This document shows positions 30,042 through 45,674 of a stretch of DNA of 64,000 nucleotides, one piece after another. The position numbers were made by a program, and so were the translations under genes. The notes under the pieces were generated by a model. That model was not told the DNA's origin. It worked only from the letters and a program-made list of their open reading frames with translations, and searched no databases. This DNA is from Mortierella alpina (taxonomy: Eukaryota > Mortierellomycota > Mortierellomycetes > Mortierellales > Mortierellaceae), in the NCBI GenBank assembly GCA_029449245.1, contig JANATF010000011.1, positions 1-64,000 on the forward strand, given 5' to 3'. Every line of letters begins with the position of its first letter. Position 1 is the first letter of the stretch.

Positions 30042-30366
30042 CGATCAAAACGCCACGACACTTTGTTTTTCTGTCACCACTCTGTGTTCCAAGGTACCGG
30101 ATGCCTTGCACAAACGTCTCCCTCTATCTCTCTCCCTACTCTACTATACACCTTTAGTCCAGACCTCATCAATTGTAGTTTGTATCTCGTATTACGCTTG
30201 CTTATATTTCACCCGCATCGTTCTCCATATTGTAAATATCGACAAAAAATATTAAAAAAGGGAAAGACAACGACAGATTTGACTATGGTACAACAGAAAC
30301 AAGTATGCTCGTGAAAAAAAAAGAAAAAAAAAGAAAAAGGGCTAGAGTGTGTGATGTGGCACCGGG
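30042..30366. other. Convergent 3' region
   Basis: 325 bp between facing stop codons, A/T-rich with AAATATT and two oligo-A runs interrupted by G near 30,315-30,340, plausible poly(A) signals for both genes. Nothing else seen. Confidence 0.6.
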
Positions 30367-33300
30367 TCAGGACTTGTCCTTGGTCTCCATGGCCTGATCA
30401 TCGTTCTCACACGCGTCCAAACCTCGACCCTCAACACGCTGCGCCATCAATGGCGACTTTGATGCGCCCTTAGGACTCTCATTAAGACGCCGAGATCCTG
30501 ACTCGTTGGGCCTTTGACTGGTCATGGCCTCTGATCCTGGGTCGAAAGATAGGCTGCTAACAGGTCGTCTCAAAGGAAACGTGATGACTTGCAATTGATC
30601 TGAACGCGAAGATGGGCGGCCCCTGCAGGGGGGAGGCCCTATCTGCTGAGATGATTGTGTAGGCATGTTTTGCGGCAGTTGCTGTTGCTTACTTTGTCGC
30701 TTCAGCAACTTGGCGTAATCTACAATGAAGAAAACAATGAAGAAGAAAAAAAGTTCAGAGACTCCATTCGCCTCATGCTCATCTCACTGGCCTGTCAGTA
30801 CGAAATAGTACTTACGAAGACCGCAAGCATTGCACAGTGTCCGGGCACCGTCGGGTCCACGACGCCACTCTGGCGTATCCGAGGAATCGCATGACAGACA
30901 TCGACCCGGCGGCTGCGTACGCTTGGCGCGTTTCCGATACTTTTGATGAGGAACGTCGCTGTTCTTGGAGCTTCGACTGCTGCTGCCTCCATGAATGCCG
31001 CTGCTGTTGCTATGATGGTCATTATCGATGCTGTGACCGCCTTGTCCATGACTACTGCGGTCGTCGTTGCAGTTGCCTGAGGGATAGTGTTTGGAATTAG
31101 TCAAACCTGACTCTGCGAAAGTAGATCGCCCAGCGTTAATCGAACCGCGGTCTTGATGCTGTGATGATATGGGGGGCGGTCCATCGCTATAGACGTCAAA
31201 GCCCTGAGCGCCTCCTCCTCCTGCTTCACCGCCACTGCTGTGGCTGCGACGATTGTAGCCCACCATGGGCCTGTCATGGTGTTGGTCATCCAAATCGCGG
31301 TCCATATCCAGTGATGATGGGTACTGAGGCTGGTCATACTTTGTGTGGGGAAGGTGGTTGTTGTGAATGGGTTTGTCCTTTTGGCTGCCCTGAGATGCTG
31401 GGGGCTGGCGCTGCTGCTCAAGTTCCCTCTGTCGTTCATGAAAGCTTTTGGAAATAGAGGTCGATGCCTGGACGAAATCCTTCTGAACATTGCCGTGCTG
31501 ATCCACCGTGGGGACGACTAAGGTGCTGTCCATGAGAAGACAACGCTTGGCGCGAATGATATTGATTTCCTCGTCCACTTGGCGCTCCTCGGGGCTCTTT
31601 CCAACCCACGCCTTGATGCGAACCGCCAGTTGAAAGATGGAGGTCGCCGCTTTGGCAAACTCGTGGACCATTTCGTTGGAGGGTGGACCTGGGCCTAGAT
31701 GCAGTGAGTTTTTCTCGGATCTGCTCAGCTCCTCACCGTCCTTGAACAAGGCCTCCTCGCCAGACTCTGCCGTGTCGTGGAGTCCAACCAACATTCTGGT
31801 GTTCATTTTTCGGATATTTTGCAAGTTCGCCCGTTCATAGGGCTCTAGGGAAGAACCTTGGATACTCGCCGGACCATGCCCCGATGGTTGATCAGAGTAG
31901 TGAAGCGCAAACTTGCAAAGCGCCTCACAGCACTCGACCGCGCACCTCAAGTCCACTGTGTTGGGCATGTCCGTTCCAAACTTGAACTGAAAATCTTTGC
32001 TACTTGGCGCCTTGGACGACGGGTGGTATGCATCTTCATCGTCATCAATGTTGCTGTCGTAGCTAGAGTCCTGAGTAGTGCTGCCATCAACAATACGGTC
32101 GCTCTGTCTCGGACGCACCGAGTGGGAGCTGGAACGCTGCGGCTGCTGAATCCGCTGCTGAGATGGTGGGCTGTAATGGCTGGCCGAGCTGTAAACGTGA
32201 GAGGTGGCAGGTGGGGTATAATACGATTTCAGATGGGGAGGAGGGTGGGGATGGGAGGGCAGGATATGCGCTCGCGACTCCTGGCTAGAGTGGTGAGGAA
32301 AGGCAGGGTCCAGAGATTTCTCGTCCCTTTGCGGTTCTTCATCCAAAGATCCAGAGTGGTGCCGTGGTGAATTCTCTTGCTGATATGGCTGATCCTGCGC
32401 CTGCAAATAATGCGGGTGCTGTTCGTGGTGGATTGGGCGCAGTCGGATTGGGGAGTGCAGCGCCCGACGATCGATTTCACGCTCGCCGTCGCGTACTGTC
32501 GCATTGGTTGCACGATAGTAGTCTGGCCGTCGATCGTGGCCGTGTTCCCAGCTGAGGCGGCGCTGCTGCAAGGGTGCAGGTGCAGTTGTAGGAGCAGAGT
32601 TGTGGGGATGAGGGCCACTCTGGATCAGCGATCCAGAGTCGTGCTCGAGATGGCGAGAGGGTATAGAGCGCTGGTTTGGATCAAGGGCGTGCGGACCAGA
32701 CGCGCTCTTCAACTCCATGGACAACAAGGGCAGCGCCCGATCGCGTGTGGTGGGTAGGGGCGATGAGGACGGGTCTCTAGGCCGATGGTCCACCGCGGTC
32801 TGTAACGGGGCTGTTGCATAGCAAGATCGGTCGGCACGGGTTGGTGAAAGTGGTGGTGAGTGATGCTGGTGATGGTACCTCCCTTGATAGGGCCGCTGCT
32901 GGGCCGGTGCATGGTGATGAGGAGGATAGGGCAACGAGGGGACCGTGTGAGCTGTGTCGTCGGGATGGTGCTGCTGGTAAGCCCTTCGTCCGCTGGATCT
33001 TGCATGGTCCAGACCTCTATCCCGCTCGATCTCGCCGCGTGCCGTAGGGGGGGCGAAATATGGGGCCCTGCCGTTTGAGGTGGGCAGAGGTGAGGCAGCC
33101 GAAGGATGGGTGTGCGCAGGATTCCGTGTCTTGTCCTCCAGGCTCAAGCCGCTGAATCCGACCCGAGGAAGGGGAGCCACTCCTTGGCCCGATGTCGGCG
33201 GTCGGTGCGGACCACCGAGGTCGCCCTCCAGTGGTGCAACGATTGACGGAAGCAGACTCGGGGGCTGCGCGTCGATGTCCATATGCTCTGCAGCATAGTG

Positions 33301-33525
33301 GTCCTTTGAGCGCGGGTCCCATGAGGCGTGGTGCATGGTCTGTGCCGATGCGGCTGATGCGGCTGATGAGGATGCGAGAGGATCGCGGAGCGAAGCTAGC
33401 GAGGCCAGCGAGGGCAGCAAGGGCAGCAAGGGCAGGCGCTGGGAAGGATCTTGCGGGGAGGGGGGCAGCGCTTGGGGCGTGTTGGTGGCGGAACTGGGGT
33501 GTGTGGGGTATGGAGCGGGATCCAT
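30367..33525 (-). CDS. GATA-type zinc-finger transcription factor
   Basis: Two exons, 33525-30816 and 30719-30367, give 1,020 residues. One GATA finger lies close to the C-terminus: C-LS-C, then 18 residues with PEWRRGPDG, then C-NA-C-GLHYAK. The 18-residue loop is the class found in fungal White-Collar-2-like and plant factors, as opposed to the 17-residue loop of nitrogen regulators. The finger's tail is split by the intron (GL|HYAK). The first ~520 residues are disordered, rich in His, Pro, Ser and Arg. A conserved-looking helical region (~550-720; LRCAVECCEALCKFALHY, EFAKAATSIFQLAVRIKAWVG) precedes the finger. No PAS domain was seen, so a light-sensor role is not supported. Basic RKRAKR flanks the finger. 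Confidence 0.9.
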
Positions 33526-33683
33526 AGCGGGAGTGGGTAAAGGGAACTCGAGCGGCCAGGGCTAGCGACGATGCCACATTGACCGGCGCTGGTGCAAAGA
33601 AGGGCGGCGGGGGATGAGCAGAGGGGGAGGGCAGAGATGGATGCAGGAGCGACACAATCACAAGGCGAGAAAGAGGACGATGC

Positions 33684-33718
<35 letters not shown>

Positions 33719-36444
33719 AAGAGTGGACGGACGGAGACAATCAGGAAAGAGACGAGGGAGACAACGACGACGAGGACAGCAAGAGCAACAACAGCAATAG
33801 GGGTATATCGAGAAGGAATGGCAGGGAGGACGAGGAGTGGCAGCGGGACAAAGAGAGCACGAAGGAGAGGAGAAAGAGCGAGAAGAGAGGGCAAGAGGGA
33901 AGAGAGAGAGAAGAGAGAGAGAGGAGAGAAGAGAGGCGAGCTGAGAAAAAAATACAACAGAAAATACATATATATAAAAATTAGCGGACAGGATGGATGG
34001 ACAGATGGATGGATGGCCCTCTCCTCCCGACAGACACACAGACTGAGCGAGCAGAGAGCAGAGCATCATAGCATCAGAGCATCGATTGGGCGGCAAACAC
34101 TCCTCGCACACCTCGCACTCCTCGCACACCTCGCACACTTTGCACACTCGGCACACTCGGCAGCAAGGGCATGGCGATGGGACAAAAGGGCCAAGACAAC
34201 AGACGGGTGGCACAAGGAATGACACCCTCCTCACTCCAAGAGTGAACAAACCAAAAACGCAACTCGCTCGTCCACACCAAGCACGGCACCAGGGCCACCG
34301 TCCACTGGCCACTGTCCTGGGCCCATTCCATATCTCCATTCCCGGCCTCTTTTGCCTCCGGGGCCACGGATCCGACACCCACCCCCACCCGCTCCACCGC
34401 TGCAAGTCAAAACGTTGATCCACTCCTCAAGCCAGAGGCAATGCGCACACAGGCTCGTCTTTGCCTCAGTCATCGAGACAAGAACAGCAGCCGGCATGAG
34501 GTCAAGCAGGAAAAGCGTTGGAATGTAGAGAGCCAGGCAAAGCCCAGGCTCTGGGTAGGACCCAAGTAGTGGGCCTGAGAAGCTGTGTTTGGATCACGAA
34601 TACATTTGCAGGGTACCACAAGAGCGCAATGAACAATGTGGCTATGGCCAGTGGCTGTGAGTGACTCGGCAGCGAGGACGGGGCTGCTGTCAACGTGGCG
34701 CCGGTTCTGGCGCTGTCACCAGCTCTGGTCAATTGGGGAGGATGAGGAGCGGGGCTATGCTGAGAGCGAGCTTGGAGTATCCTCACTAACATCACAATTG
34801 CCCTGGAAAAAAAATTAAAAAAAAAGACCAGACACATCCTGGTATCAATTGTTTTTCTTGCTTTGCGACCCTAAGCTACATTGAGTAAGGATGCCTCAGC
34901 GTCAACGAGCAGGCGTCCGAGACGTGGAAGGGAGGACTCATATCATGTATATATACACCGCTGTGGATACATTGAGCGTTCTCGACGCGAAAGACGTACA
35001 GTGCTGTATACATAAAGCCAATGGTCTAGTTGTCAGGATGCGCCGATTCCGATACCGTAGGTATCTCTTGTGGAGCGGACGTACATGCCTTCTTGTTGCC
35101 TGCATCAACGCTGACAGATATCCAGTGGTCTCAGTGCAGTCGCCGCTCGGAAGGACGGATCTCGGTCGTCCTGAGGCTACAGGGCCAAGACTATCATGAT
35201 TTCTGAGCGCAAGACCTTTGTGCGCGATGAGAATGTCCCACCCTCCGATCGCGGCTGTTGTTTCGCTCGCAGTCTCGCTTACCAAACGAAACAGAGGTGG
35301 ACAAGACGAATGCAAGACGCAGGTCCCAGTTGTTGGCTTGCTGATCCAGGGCCCCTATCGGGTCAGCGCTGCCTCGCCTCAGCACAATTGGACCAAAAAC
35401 AAAAAACAAGAAAAAAAAAAACTGCGACAGATGGGTTACACCGATCACAACTGCTAAACTCAATGTGTGGTCACTCTACTATGCGATCGCACACAGGAGA
35501 CACCGATTTTTTTCATTCCTGCGCAACTAGCAAGGTGCAAGAGTAGTGGGCCCTGCGACGCTTTCCCCCCTTCCAGAGCTGTGCCCCTGACTGTAAATTT
35601 GCAATGTGGTTCTTCCTTGGAACCTTATTCAAACACTCCGCGGCAAAAACGGCCCCAGAAGCGGGTGCCCGGTTCTTTCGGGCAGCGGGATGCAAGTGTA
35701 TTTTCAGAAGCGCCACAGGACACGTACGCCTGTCGCCTGTCATGGCTGTCTCGCTCGAGACCGTTCCATATTCTGTGCTAGAGCACTTTGACAATCAACC
35801 ACACATCGCGCATGTGCACCCTCAAACCACACCCCTGCCCTCGTTTTGTTGCTTAGATTCGAATTGAAGAGAGCAGTGCGCTCGTGCTTCTCTCCTACTG
35901 CCGTCCGGTAGCACGTTCTAAATCATTGTGCAGTTGACTCCTAACCGAGTAAAGATCATAAAGAGCCACTCAAGTCTTGGAGGTAGCTTTGCAAAACAAC
36001 AAGCCGAGGAATATCGAGATGGACTCACCAGTGGCACAAAGCAATCAGAATGCCATTCCTGGTTCTCGTCTACACCAGCTTTGACACACAGCCTTTGCTT
36101 TCGCTCCTCCATTATGGTCTGCACTTGGCCACATGTAGGCGGGAAACCGAGCCAGGTGTGCGCTGATATAAAACGTCGCCCTCGTGTCCTAGGCTTTCCC
36201 GACCTCTTGGCCCTCGTTTACAAACCCCTTCGCGTCGTACGTGCTCTCTCCAATCAATCCTCATTATCGCGCCGATTTTTCTCTTCTTGCTCTGGGCAGA
36301 CTGCACACAATGCCCTGCAGGACCACAACAGCAACCATGCAGGCCTCTGCGAAGGGGATGAAACGGTGGCCTACCCTAGACTGCATCCCGAGCCCAAACA
36401 TCCTTCAGGTGAATTATGCGCAGGTGACTAGGCACTCGTTCCTC
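33526..36444. promoter_or_regulatory. Long divergent intergenic region (GATA gene / PPR-like gene)
   Basis: About 2.9 kb between divergent starts. Near the GATA gene it holds a (CAGA)n tetranucleotide run (about 33,683-33,715), GAGAGA tracts (33,860-33,940) and tandem CTCGCACAC-type repeats (34,100-34,165). The middle, 34,500-36,200, has no domain-bearing frame. The plus-strand leader before 36,445 is open in frame from 36,241. A 468-codon minus-strand frame overlapping the GATA start is rejected as low-complexity. Confidence 0.5.
33683..33715. repeat. (CAGA)n microsatellite
   Basis: About eight perfect CAGA units in the presumed 5' leader of the GATA gene, followed by an AAAAAGAG stretch. 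Confidence 0.9.
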
Positions 36445-39400
36445 ATGTCAACACGACCACCCCCGCCGATTTGGACCACATATAGAGTTCGCTCGGACAG
36501 CATGTCGGATGCCTCAAGCACCTTGTCCGCCGTCTCCTCCCCAACGTCGTCCATCAGCAACTGCTCCACAGACAGCCTTGACTGTGCTGCTGACCGATTG
36601 AACTGTATCAGCCCTGCACCCGGCACTCCCTCGGAGCGAAGTTTAGGTAAGAGATAGGTGTTACTGAGTAGAGATGATGCGCGCGCAGTGCAGAGCATAT
36701 TGGGCTACAGCAGCAAGTTCTGTGTGGCTTGCTCAGGGCCCAGAAAATATCGTCTTGAAGGCGACCACTCTTTCCTCCACCTTTTCCCTCGCTCTGCTCC
36801 TCTTCCAAGGCACCCCATCTGCATCCCTGCCTTCTTGCACTACCACACATACAGCTCACACACAGCTCACACGCGCTTCTCTCTTTTTCCTCCTGGTCCT
36901 CGTCCTCTCCTTGCCTGCACTTGCACCTGCACCTTCTCTACCACTCCTCCACAGAGAGTAAAAGACGGGCCTCCAAGAAAAAGAACCAACGTCGCCGAGA
37001 GGCCGCCAAGAGGACAAAAGCGCTCCAGGATCCCGCCGCCACGTCAGCCGTCTTCGCTCTCTCAACCCCACGCCTCGCTCCTCCGGCTCCTTGCTCAGCT
37101 GCATCACCCACCGTAACACCGCTAGCAGCCTTGGAGGGTCATTCCTCCTTGCACCACACCATGACAGACCCAGTGCTACCTTCACTCTCGCCCGACTCCT
37201 CGCCAACGTTGGACCCAAAGGCCACGTTATCCACCACCACAACTACCACAGAGTCAGTCGTGACAACCTCTTCCGCTTGTGAGTCTAATCCATGTCAGAA
37301 CCAAGAGCCATTATACATGGAAGCCACGCAGCAGGAGGAATGCACTGGGGAGGAGTCAATATCGATCCTGGCTCTATCAGAGTCTACTGTGGCCAAGCAA
37401 AAACCTTCCGAGGACAACTCAGAGTTCACAGCAAACACAGATCCCTCTGTTGTGGAGGGCGAGAAGAATTCAGCATGGATGGAAGACAAGGACACTTCGA
37501 ATCTTGAGCGCCAAAGCTCCAGCATCAGCGAGGAGAGTGATCCAGAAGTTAATTTCGACTCTGCGGCGGAAGACACTGCTGCGTCTTCGTTTACCAATGA
37601 GAACTTGGTGGTGGAGGAGATGCACCTGGACGCTGCACCAGCCTCCGTTCCTGATCATGGCAGCAGAGAGTCAACGCTAGTAGACCACAACCCAGATGCA
37701 GAAAAGGCTGAGCAGGTGGACCTGACGCCAGAAAAGCACGAGCCAGCAGAGCCCGCACCACAGCCAAAGACCTCTCAGTTATCGTCATGGGATACTGCCA
37801 GTGAGCACGTAGCAACGGTCGCTCTTCAGTGCCTTAACAAGGATAAAGACATGGAGCTATCCTATGTCGCCATCCTGTCTGCCATGACTGTCTTGCAGAG
37901 CAAGGATGACCATTCTTCCTATAAAGACGATAGCGTGGCAGTCAGGGACGACGTCGTTCAGGAGGCAAAACTTGGCGTGGCAGCACTGTACTCCCAAATT
38001 CTGCGGACAATGTGCAAGCCTGACGTAGCAGAGAGTCTAAGCAAGGAGATTGTACGCCAAGGCACCATGGCACCAGAGGCCCTTTACACCCAGCTCTATG
38101 GCTCAATCCAACAGGCAGGGTATAGTCTTCAGGTGAGTCGGCTCTTCTCTTTTTTGTTTTCAACAACTGCATGATGTTTTATGATAGTGTGCTAATGTAA
38201 ACCCCAATATTGTTTAGGACGAAGCTCATTTATCCATGGCTCACTACTGGACCGACCGAAGAAACATTGAAGAGGCTCAGGATTGTATCAGCAATGTTAG
38301 TTCCGACAGATGGACTGGGGCTGTTTTCCGTGCTGCCATCATCTGTCACACACTGTCCAAGCCTCGCCAGCTACAGGAAGCGGAGGTGCTGGTGCTAAAG
38401 TACATCGAGCTGTACGAAAAGTCGCACAAGGAGGATGAGGCCTCATTAGCCAAGACATGGTACCGTTTACAGCTGGACAGCTCCAAGTGGGAAGAAGTCA
38501 AGATCCAGTACGAACGCAGACGCGCAGGCCTTTTGAAGGCACCAGCAACCATGGATCGCACACCTGCTACACCCGAGCCAGAATCACAGCTCACCTTACA
38601 AGCCCTTCAGCTGCACGAGCAGCAAAAGCCAGCGCAGCGACAGCACAACCACGCGCGCAGCGTGTCAGTAGCTTCCTCTTCCACATCATCTTCTCACCGT
38701 CGCTCTCCATCGGGTCATCACTCGAACACACCTCTGGGTCACCAACGATCACCGTCGGGACATCAACGCACATCTCCCGCTATCCCGTCTTGGCCTTCGG
38801 GAGCCTCGGCTACATTGAATGCAAGTGTTGCAGCCCCTAGTCCAGCTCCTACGAAAGGCGCGTTCTCGTTTCTGTCAACCTTCAAGTTTGCAACCAAGGG
38901 CAATGACGGCGATAATTCCTCCGGCAATCCATCCTCACTTCCGAGCCGCATTCATGTCAACCGTCACCTCACAGTTTTGGATAACAACATGCTGGAAGAG
39001 TGCATCGTACACAAGGAGTTTGAGTACGGATGGACGAACGTGTACGAGAAAATGGGATCAGCTCTCGAGGATGGTGAGACCGCAAGGATAGCCATGCGAC
39101 TCTGCAGAAGAGCTTTTCTCGGCCATGGAGGACTGTTACCAAACCAGCCAGGGTCGCCCAATGTGGTGGCAAGGGACGTGTATTTTGAAGACGGACTGGA
39201 GATGGAGCATGGAACCCACAGTCGACATCAGCCTGAGCTTTGGGAAGCACGTGCGTGGGTCGTCTACAACAAGGCCATGGTCAACCCACACACGTTCATC
39301 TCGAACGCATATGGACCCTCAGCTCACTCTCAGGCTGTATCAGTGGCTGCTACGACTGGAACGGGTGCCTCGTCCACGCCAGCAAATTCCTCCCATGCAC

Positions 39401-40527
39401 TCAGTCAAGGAGCAAGTCCTATTTCCATGTTTATGCATGATATTTTGACCATCGCCATTCATTCGCCCGAGGTGTCATCCCGTTACCTAAAGGCCTTCAA
39501 AATTTATAGTGCCATGCGAAGCGACCCGCATAGCCAGCACCAACTCCGCGATCCTCTGGTCATGACGTGCATGCTAAAAGCGATTTATGACGCGGTACTG
39601 GCTGTTGTGCACGGCGCAGAGCAGGCAGTGGGACCAGAGCAAAGCATCGAAACCTTGCGGCAGCAGCGTAGGACATCATCCATCTCTCTCAACCGTGCTC
39701 AGCCATTAACACTCGGACCTCTCGTCGATCTGGCCTTTGAGATTTATGCGGATATGCGGAACGTAGGCCCTATTCGCCATCTACCCTCACTCCTCTCGCT
39801 GGCACCCACCTCGCCAACGTCTAAAGCACCCCATAGCGTTGGGACTCTTGCCCAGTTGACTGCCGCAAGCTCCACAGCAACAGGAATGTCGAGTACAACA
39901 GAACGCTCTGAAGTCGGGACTGTGTCGTCGGTGTCCATTTCTCCTAGATCCTCGTTTAGTGTTCTGTCGATGACGATCTTTCAAGATCTGAACCCCTCGC
40001 TAAAGCCGAATGCGCATGCCCGGCGATTGTCACCAGAACTCTACTTGGCGCTGCTTCATTTGTGCATCCAAATTCCAGTGTTCAGGATCTCTGCGCAAGT
40101 AGTGAAGACCATTGTGGATGATATGACTGCAAGCTCAGGACGGCCGCCTATGTGTTTGGATTATCAACTTGCTGCGGCGCTTCAGTGTTTCCATGACTCT
40201 TGGATGTGTTCCATTGAGGCAGCCCCTTCAGCCGAAGGATCTGCATCGCATCAACAAGTGCACGGGATAAAGTGCGGCTATCACGAATGGATGTACCGAT
40301 CTGAGGAGGAAATCCAGAGTGACAGTACGGAAGCTGCTACAACATTGCCTGGCAGTCTCGAGGATGAGGTTGCTGCTGAGACTTTAACAGGATCGTCCCA
40401 GACGAGCTGCAATGATGAATTTTACTGGGACTTTTGGTCTAGTCAGGATGTGGCCTTGAAGAACATACTCTTCTCGCGCAGAAAAGCGACCGTGCTCTTC
40501 CAGCACATCGCCCAAGCGCTATTGTAG
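36445..40527 (+). CDS. Large unrecognised protein with PPR/TPR-like helical repeats
   Basis: Three exons, 36445-36646, 36955-38132 and 38218-40527, give about 1,229 residues in consistent phase. No named domain is certain. A very basic segment (ESKRRASKKKNQRRRE, ~68-85) resembles a nuclear or RNA-binding tract; an acidic Ser/Thr/Glu-rich region follows. The C-terminal ~700 residues are helical with motifs such as AFKIYSAMR and LAFEIYADMR that recall pentatricopeptide repeats. A Ser/His/Pro linker with SPSGH-type repeats lies around 610-650. In-frame ATGs at 36310 and 36502 are alternative starts. The 3' end is doubtful: a well-formed intron end (T23, then GCAG at 40578) is followed by a protein-like stretch, but in a frame that does not join exon 3 cleanly. 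Confidence 0.7.
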
Positions 40528-40945
40528 ACATTCAATAATATACTTTTTTACTTTTTTTTTTTTTTTTTTTTTTTGCAGACTGCTGCCTCCATGACTTGAA
40601 TGAAACCCTTGCCGAGTGGTCAGTGCGCAGGGAGCACTGGCTGGATCAAGGTACGAGGAAGGTCAGGATCCCCGGATACCCTCCGTCGGAAGAGAAAGCC
40701 AAAGAAGACATCATACGATCTGTGACTCGAGGCGTGTTTCAATCATTGCTTCATTGCTTTTTTGTTGAGTACAGAGACAAGCACTTTTGTGTTCGTCTCC
40801 CACGCTCCCCATGCATCCCAGCAACGGTATCGTCCAGCGCGGGTATGGCTTCACGTGATGAAGATCGGCGCGGCTCGAAATAAAGACTCCTTGTGCACCA
40901 CTACTCTTCTCTTCATTCCACTCCACTCACTCCACCCATCCAGCC
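40528..40945. other. Region with 23-T run and protein-like frame of uncertain ownership
   Basis: 418 bp between stop and next start. T23 at 40552-40574 is followed by GCAG, a strong acceptor-like signal. From 40579 a frame reads DCCLHDLNETLAEWSV and then REHWLDQGTRKVRIPGYP, which looks like real protein and could be a terminal exon of the preceding gene. No donor in exon 3 joins it in frame. Confidence 0.4.
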
Positions 40946-42335
40946 ATGTTCGCCGCTCTCCGCCAACCTCTTGCCCGCGCCTCTGCTGCAAAGCCTCTTG
41001 CTCGCGCCTTCTCTGCCTACAGCCCTGTCCAAAGCAAGTGCCTGTGCCTGTGCCTGTGCATGAATGTTTTCCTTCTCTTCTCTGGCTGGATGACCAGGGC
41101 TACTTGTCAGCCTGCTGGAAACTAATTTCCCACGCCTCTTTGCATCTGGTTTTTTTCTTGCTTTTTTCATCCCCCATCCGCCTCTCACACACCATATTGG
41201 ACAACGATGACTGTCGCCATTTCTGCGCCTCTTTAGATGCTGTAGCCCCCACAAAGTCGCCCAAGCTCGAGTACCTTCTGACTGAGACTCGCGGACGCGT
41301 CGGTCTTGTCACCCTCCACCGTCCCAAGGCTCTGAACGCACTCTGCAACGGTCTCTTTGTCGAGTTGAACCAGGTTTTGAAGGAACTTGATGACAACAAG
41401 GAGATTGGCGCCATTGTCATCACGGGAAGCGAGCGCGCGTTCGCTGGTAGGTGAACAAGCTCTTTTGCTGTCTTTCGGTGCCATACTCCTGCCCCTTCTC
41501 ACCCGCGACGCTCCTTCTGTATAGCTGGTGCCGACATCAAGGAGATGAAGGACAGGAACTTTATCGAGAACTACGCTGAGGACTTCCTCGGCCACTGGAC
41601 CCAGATCACAAAGATCCGCAAGCCTATCATCGCTGCCGTCAATGGATTCGCTGTAGGTGTCCGTCTGTCACAAAGAGTGCTGGGACGTGAAATTCACACG
41701 TGAATTTTGAAGTTGGCCTGTTTTTTTGTACTCACTCACGGTGTGGATCGATCGTCTATGATAGCTCGGCGGTGGATGCGAGTTGGCCATGATGTGCGGT
41801 AAGTTTCAAGCATCTGCTGAAAAGCCCTTCAGCGTTTTCCCTAGCGAGTGGCGTCTCCATAAACTAGACTAAACTTAACCGACTCGTATGGCTGTCATCA
41901 TCAATAGATATCATCTACGCTGGCGACAAGGCTGTGTTCGGTCAGCCTGAGATCAAGCTCGGAACTATTCCCGGTGCCGGTGGCACGCAGCGTTTGGTCA
42001 AGGCTGTTGGCAAGTCCAAGGCCATGGAGATGTGCTTGACTGGAAGCGTGAACCTGACGGCCGAGGAGGCGGAGCGTGCTGGCTTGGTCAGCAAAGTGTT
42101 GCCCGCTGATCAGGTGGTCGATGAGGCTGTCAAGACTGCTGAGAAGATCGCCAACCTGTCGCAGCCCGTTGTGCAGATGGTCAAAGATTCTATCAACCAG
42201 TCGTTCGAGATCCCCCTGGCTGCCGGTTTGACCTTCGAGAGGAGACTGTTCCACTCCACGTTCGCGACCCACGATCAGAAGGAGGGCATGGGTGCCTTTG
42301 CCGAGAAGAGAAAGCCCAACTTTACCCACAACTAA
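40946..42335 (+). CDS. ECHS1: Mitochondrial short-chain enoyl-CoA hydratase (crotonase family)
   Basis: Hydrates trans-2-enoyl-CoA to 3-hydroxyacyl-CoA in mitochondrial beta-oxidation. Five exons, 40946-41033, 41237-41446, 41525-41652, 41765-41798 and 41908-42335, give 295 residues, the usual size. The N-terminal ~30 residues (Arg/Ala-rich, no acids) are a mitochondrial presequence. The oxyanion-hole segment AGADIKEM and the second half [10 protein letters not shown] are present. Both catalytic glutamates can be placed: GGGCE and FGQPEIKLG, followed by [11 protein letters not shown]. The fourth exon is only 34 nt. The first intron has a GC donor (CAAA|GCAAGT) as the only choice that keeps the frame; the other introns are GT-AG. 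Confidence 0.95.
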
Positions 42336-42739
42336 ACACCAAGCAATCCCCCGTTCTAGGAATCACCGAGGTCACATAACAAATACATACTAGACAGGTG
42401 CAATTTCTCGTGCTCTGTGTGTCTCCTTCCATCTTGGGGGCACCCTTGTGTGTTTGTGTGTGTGCTGTGGGTGTGGGTGTGTGGAGGGAATTGTTTACTG
42501 TTTTCCGGATCGATTCCGCAGGCAGTCACAGCGGTCTCTGAGCGAACACTTTCGCCGTGCCTGGAGACTTTTTTCCTTTTCCTCTTCACCTTCTTGCCTC
42601 CACGCATCCGGGCCATTGACTGTTGTCTTGTTGCCTTCCCCACGCCGGACCCTTCTCCTTCTTCCGTCCTTCCTTGTTTTTCCGTCCTTTGTTCTCCTCG
42701 TGTCCACCTCTGCCCCCTTGGGATCCACACACACACGCA
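42336..42739. other. Intergenic region between enoyl-CoA hydratase and EF-G
   Basis: 404 bp between tandem genes, with TGTGTG runs near 42,447-42,485 and a pyrimidine-rich leader (about 42,560-42,720) before the EF-G start. No other structure seen. Confidence 0.5.

Positions 42740-45674
<2,935 letters not shown>

Noticed and set aside
33017-34423. 468-codon minus-strand frame upstream of and overlapping the GATA start
   Set aside because: Low-complexity Ser/Cys/Leu/Pro translation of pyrimidine-rich leader and tandem repeats; it overlaps the clearly coding GATA frame in another register.
41901-42329. 142-codon frame antisense to enoyl-CoA hydratase
   Set aside because: Shadow of the last hydratase exon, which has both catalytic motifs.
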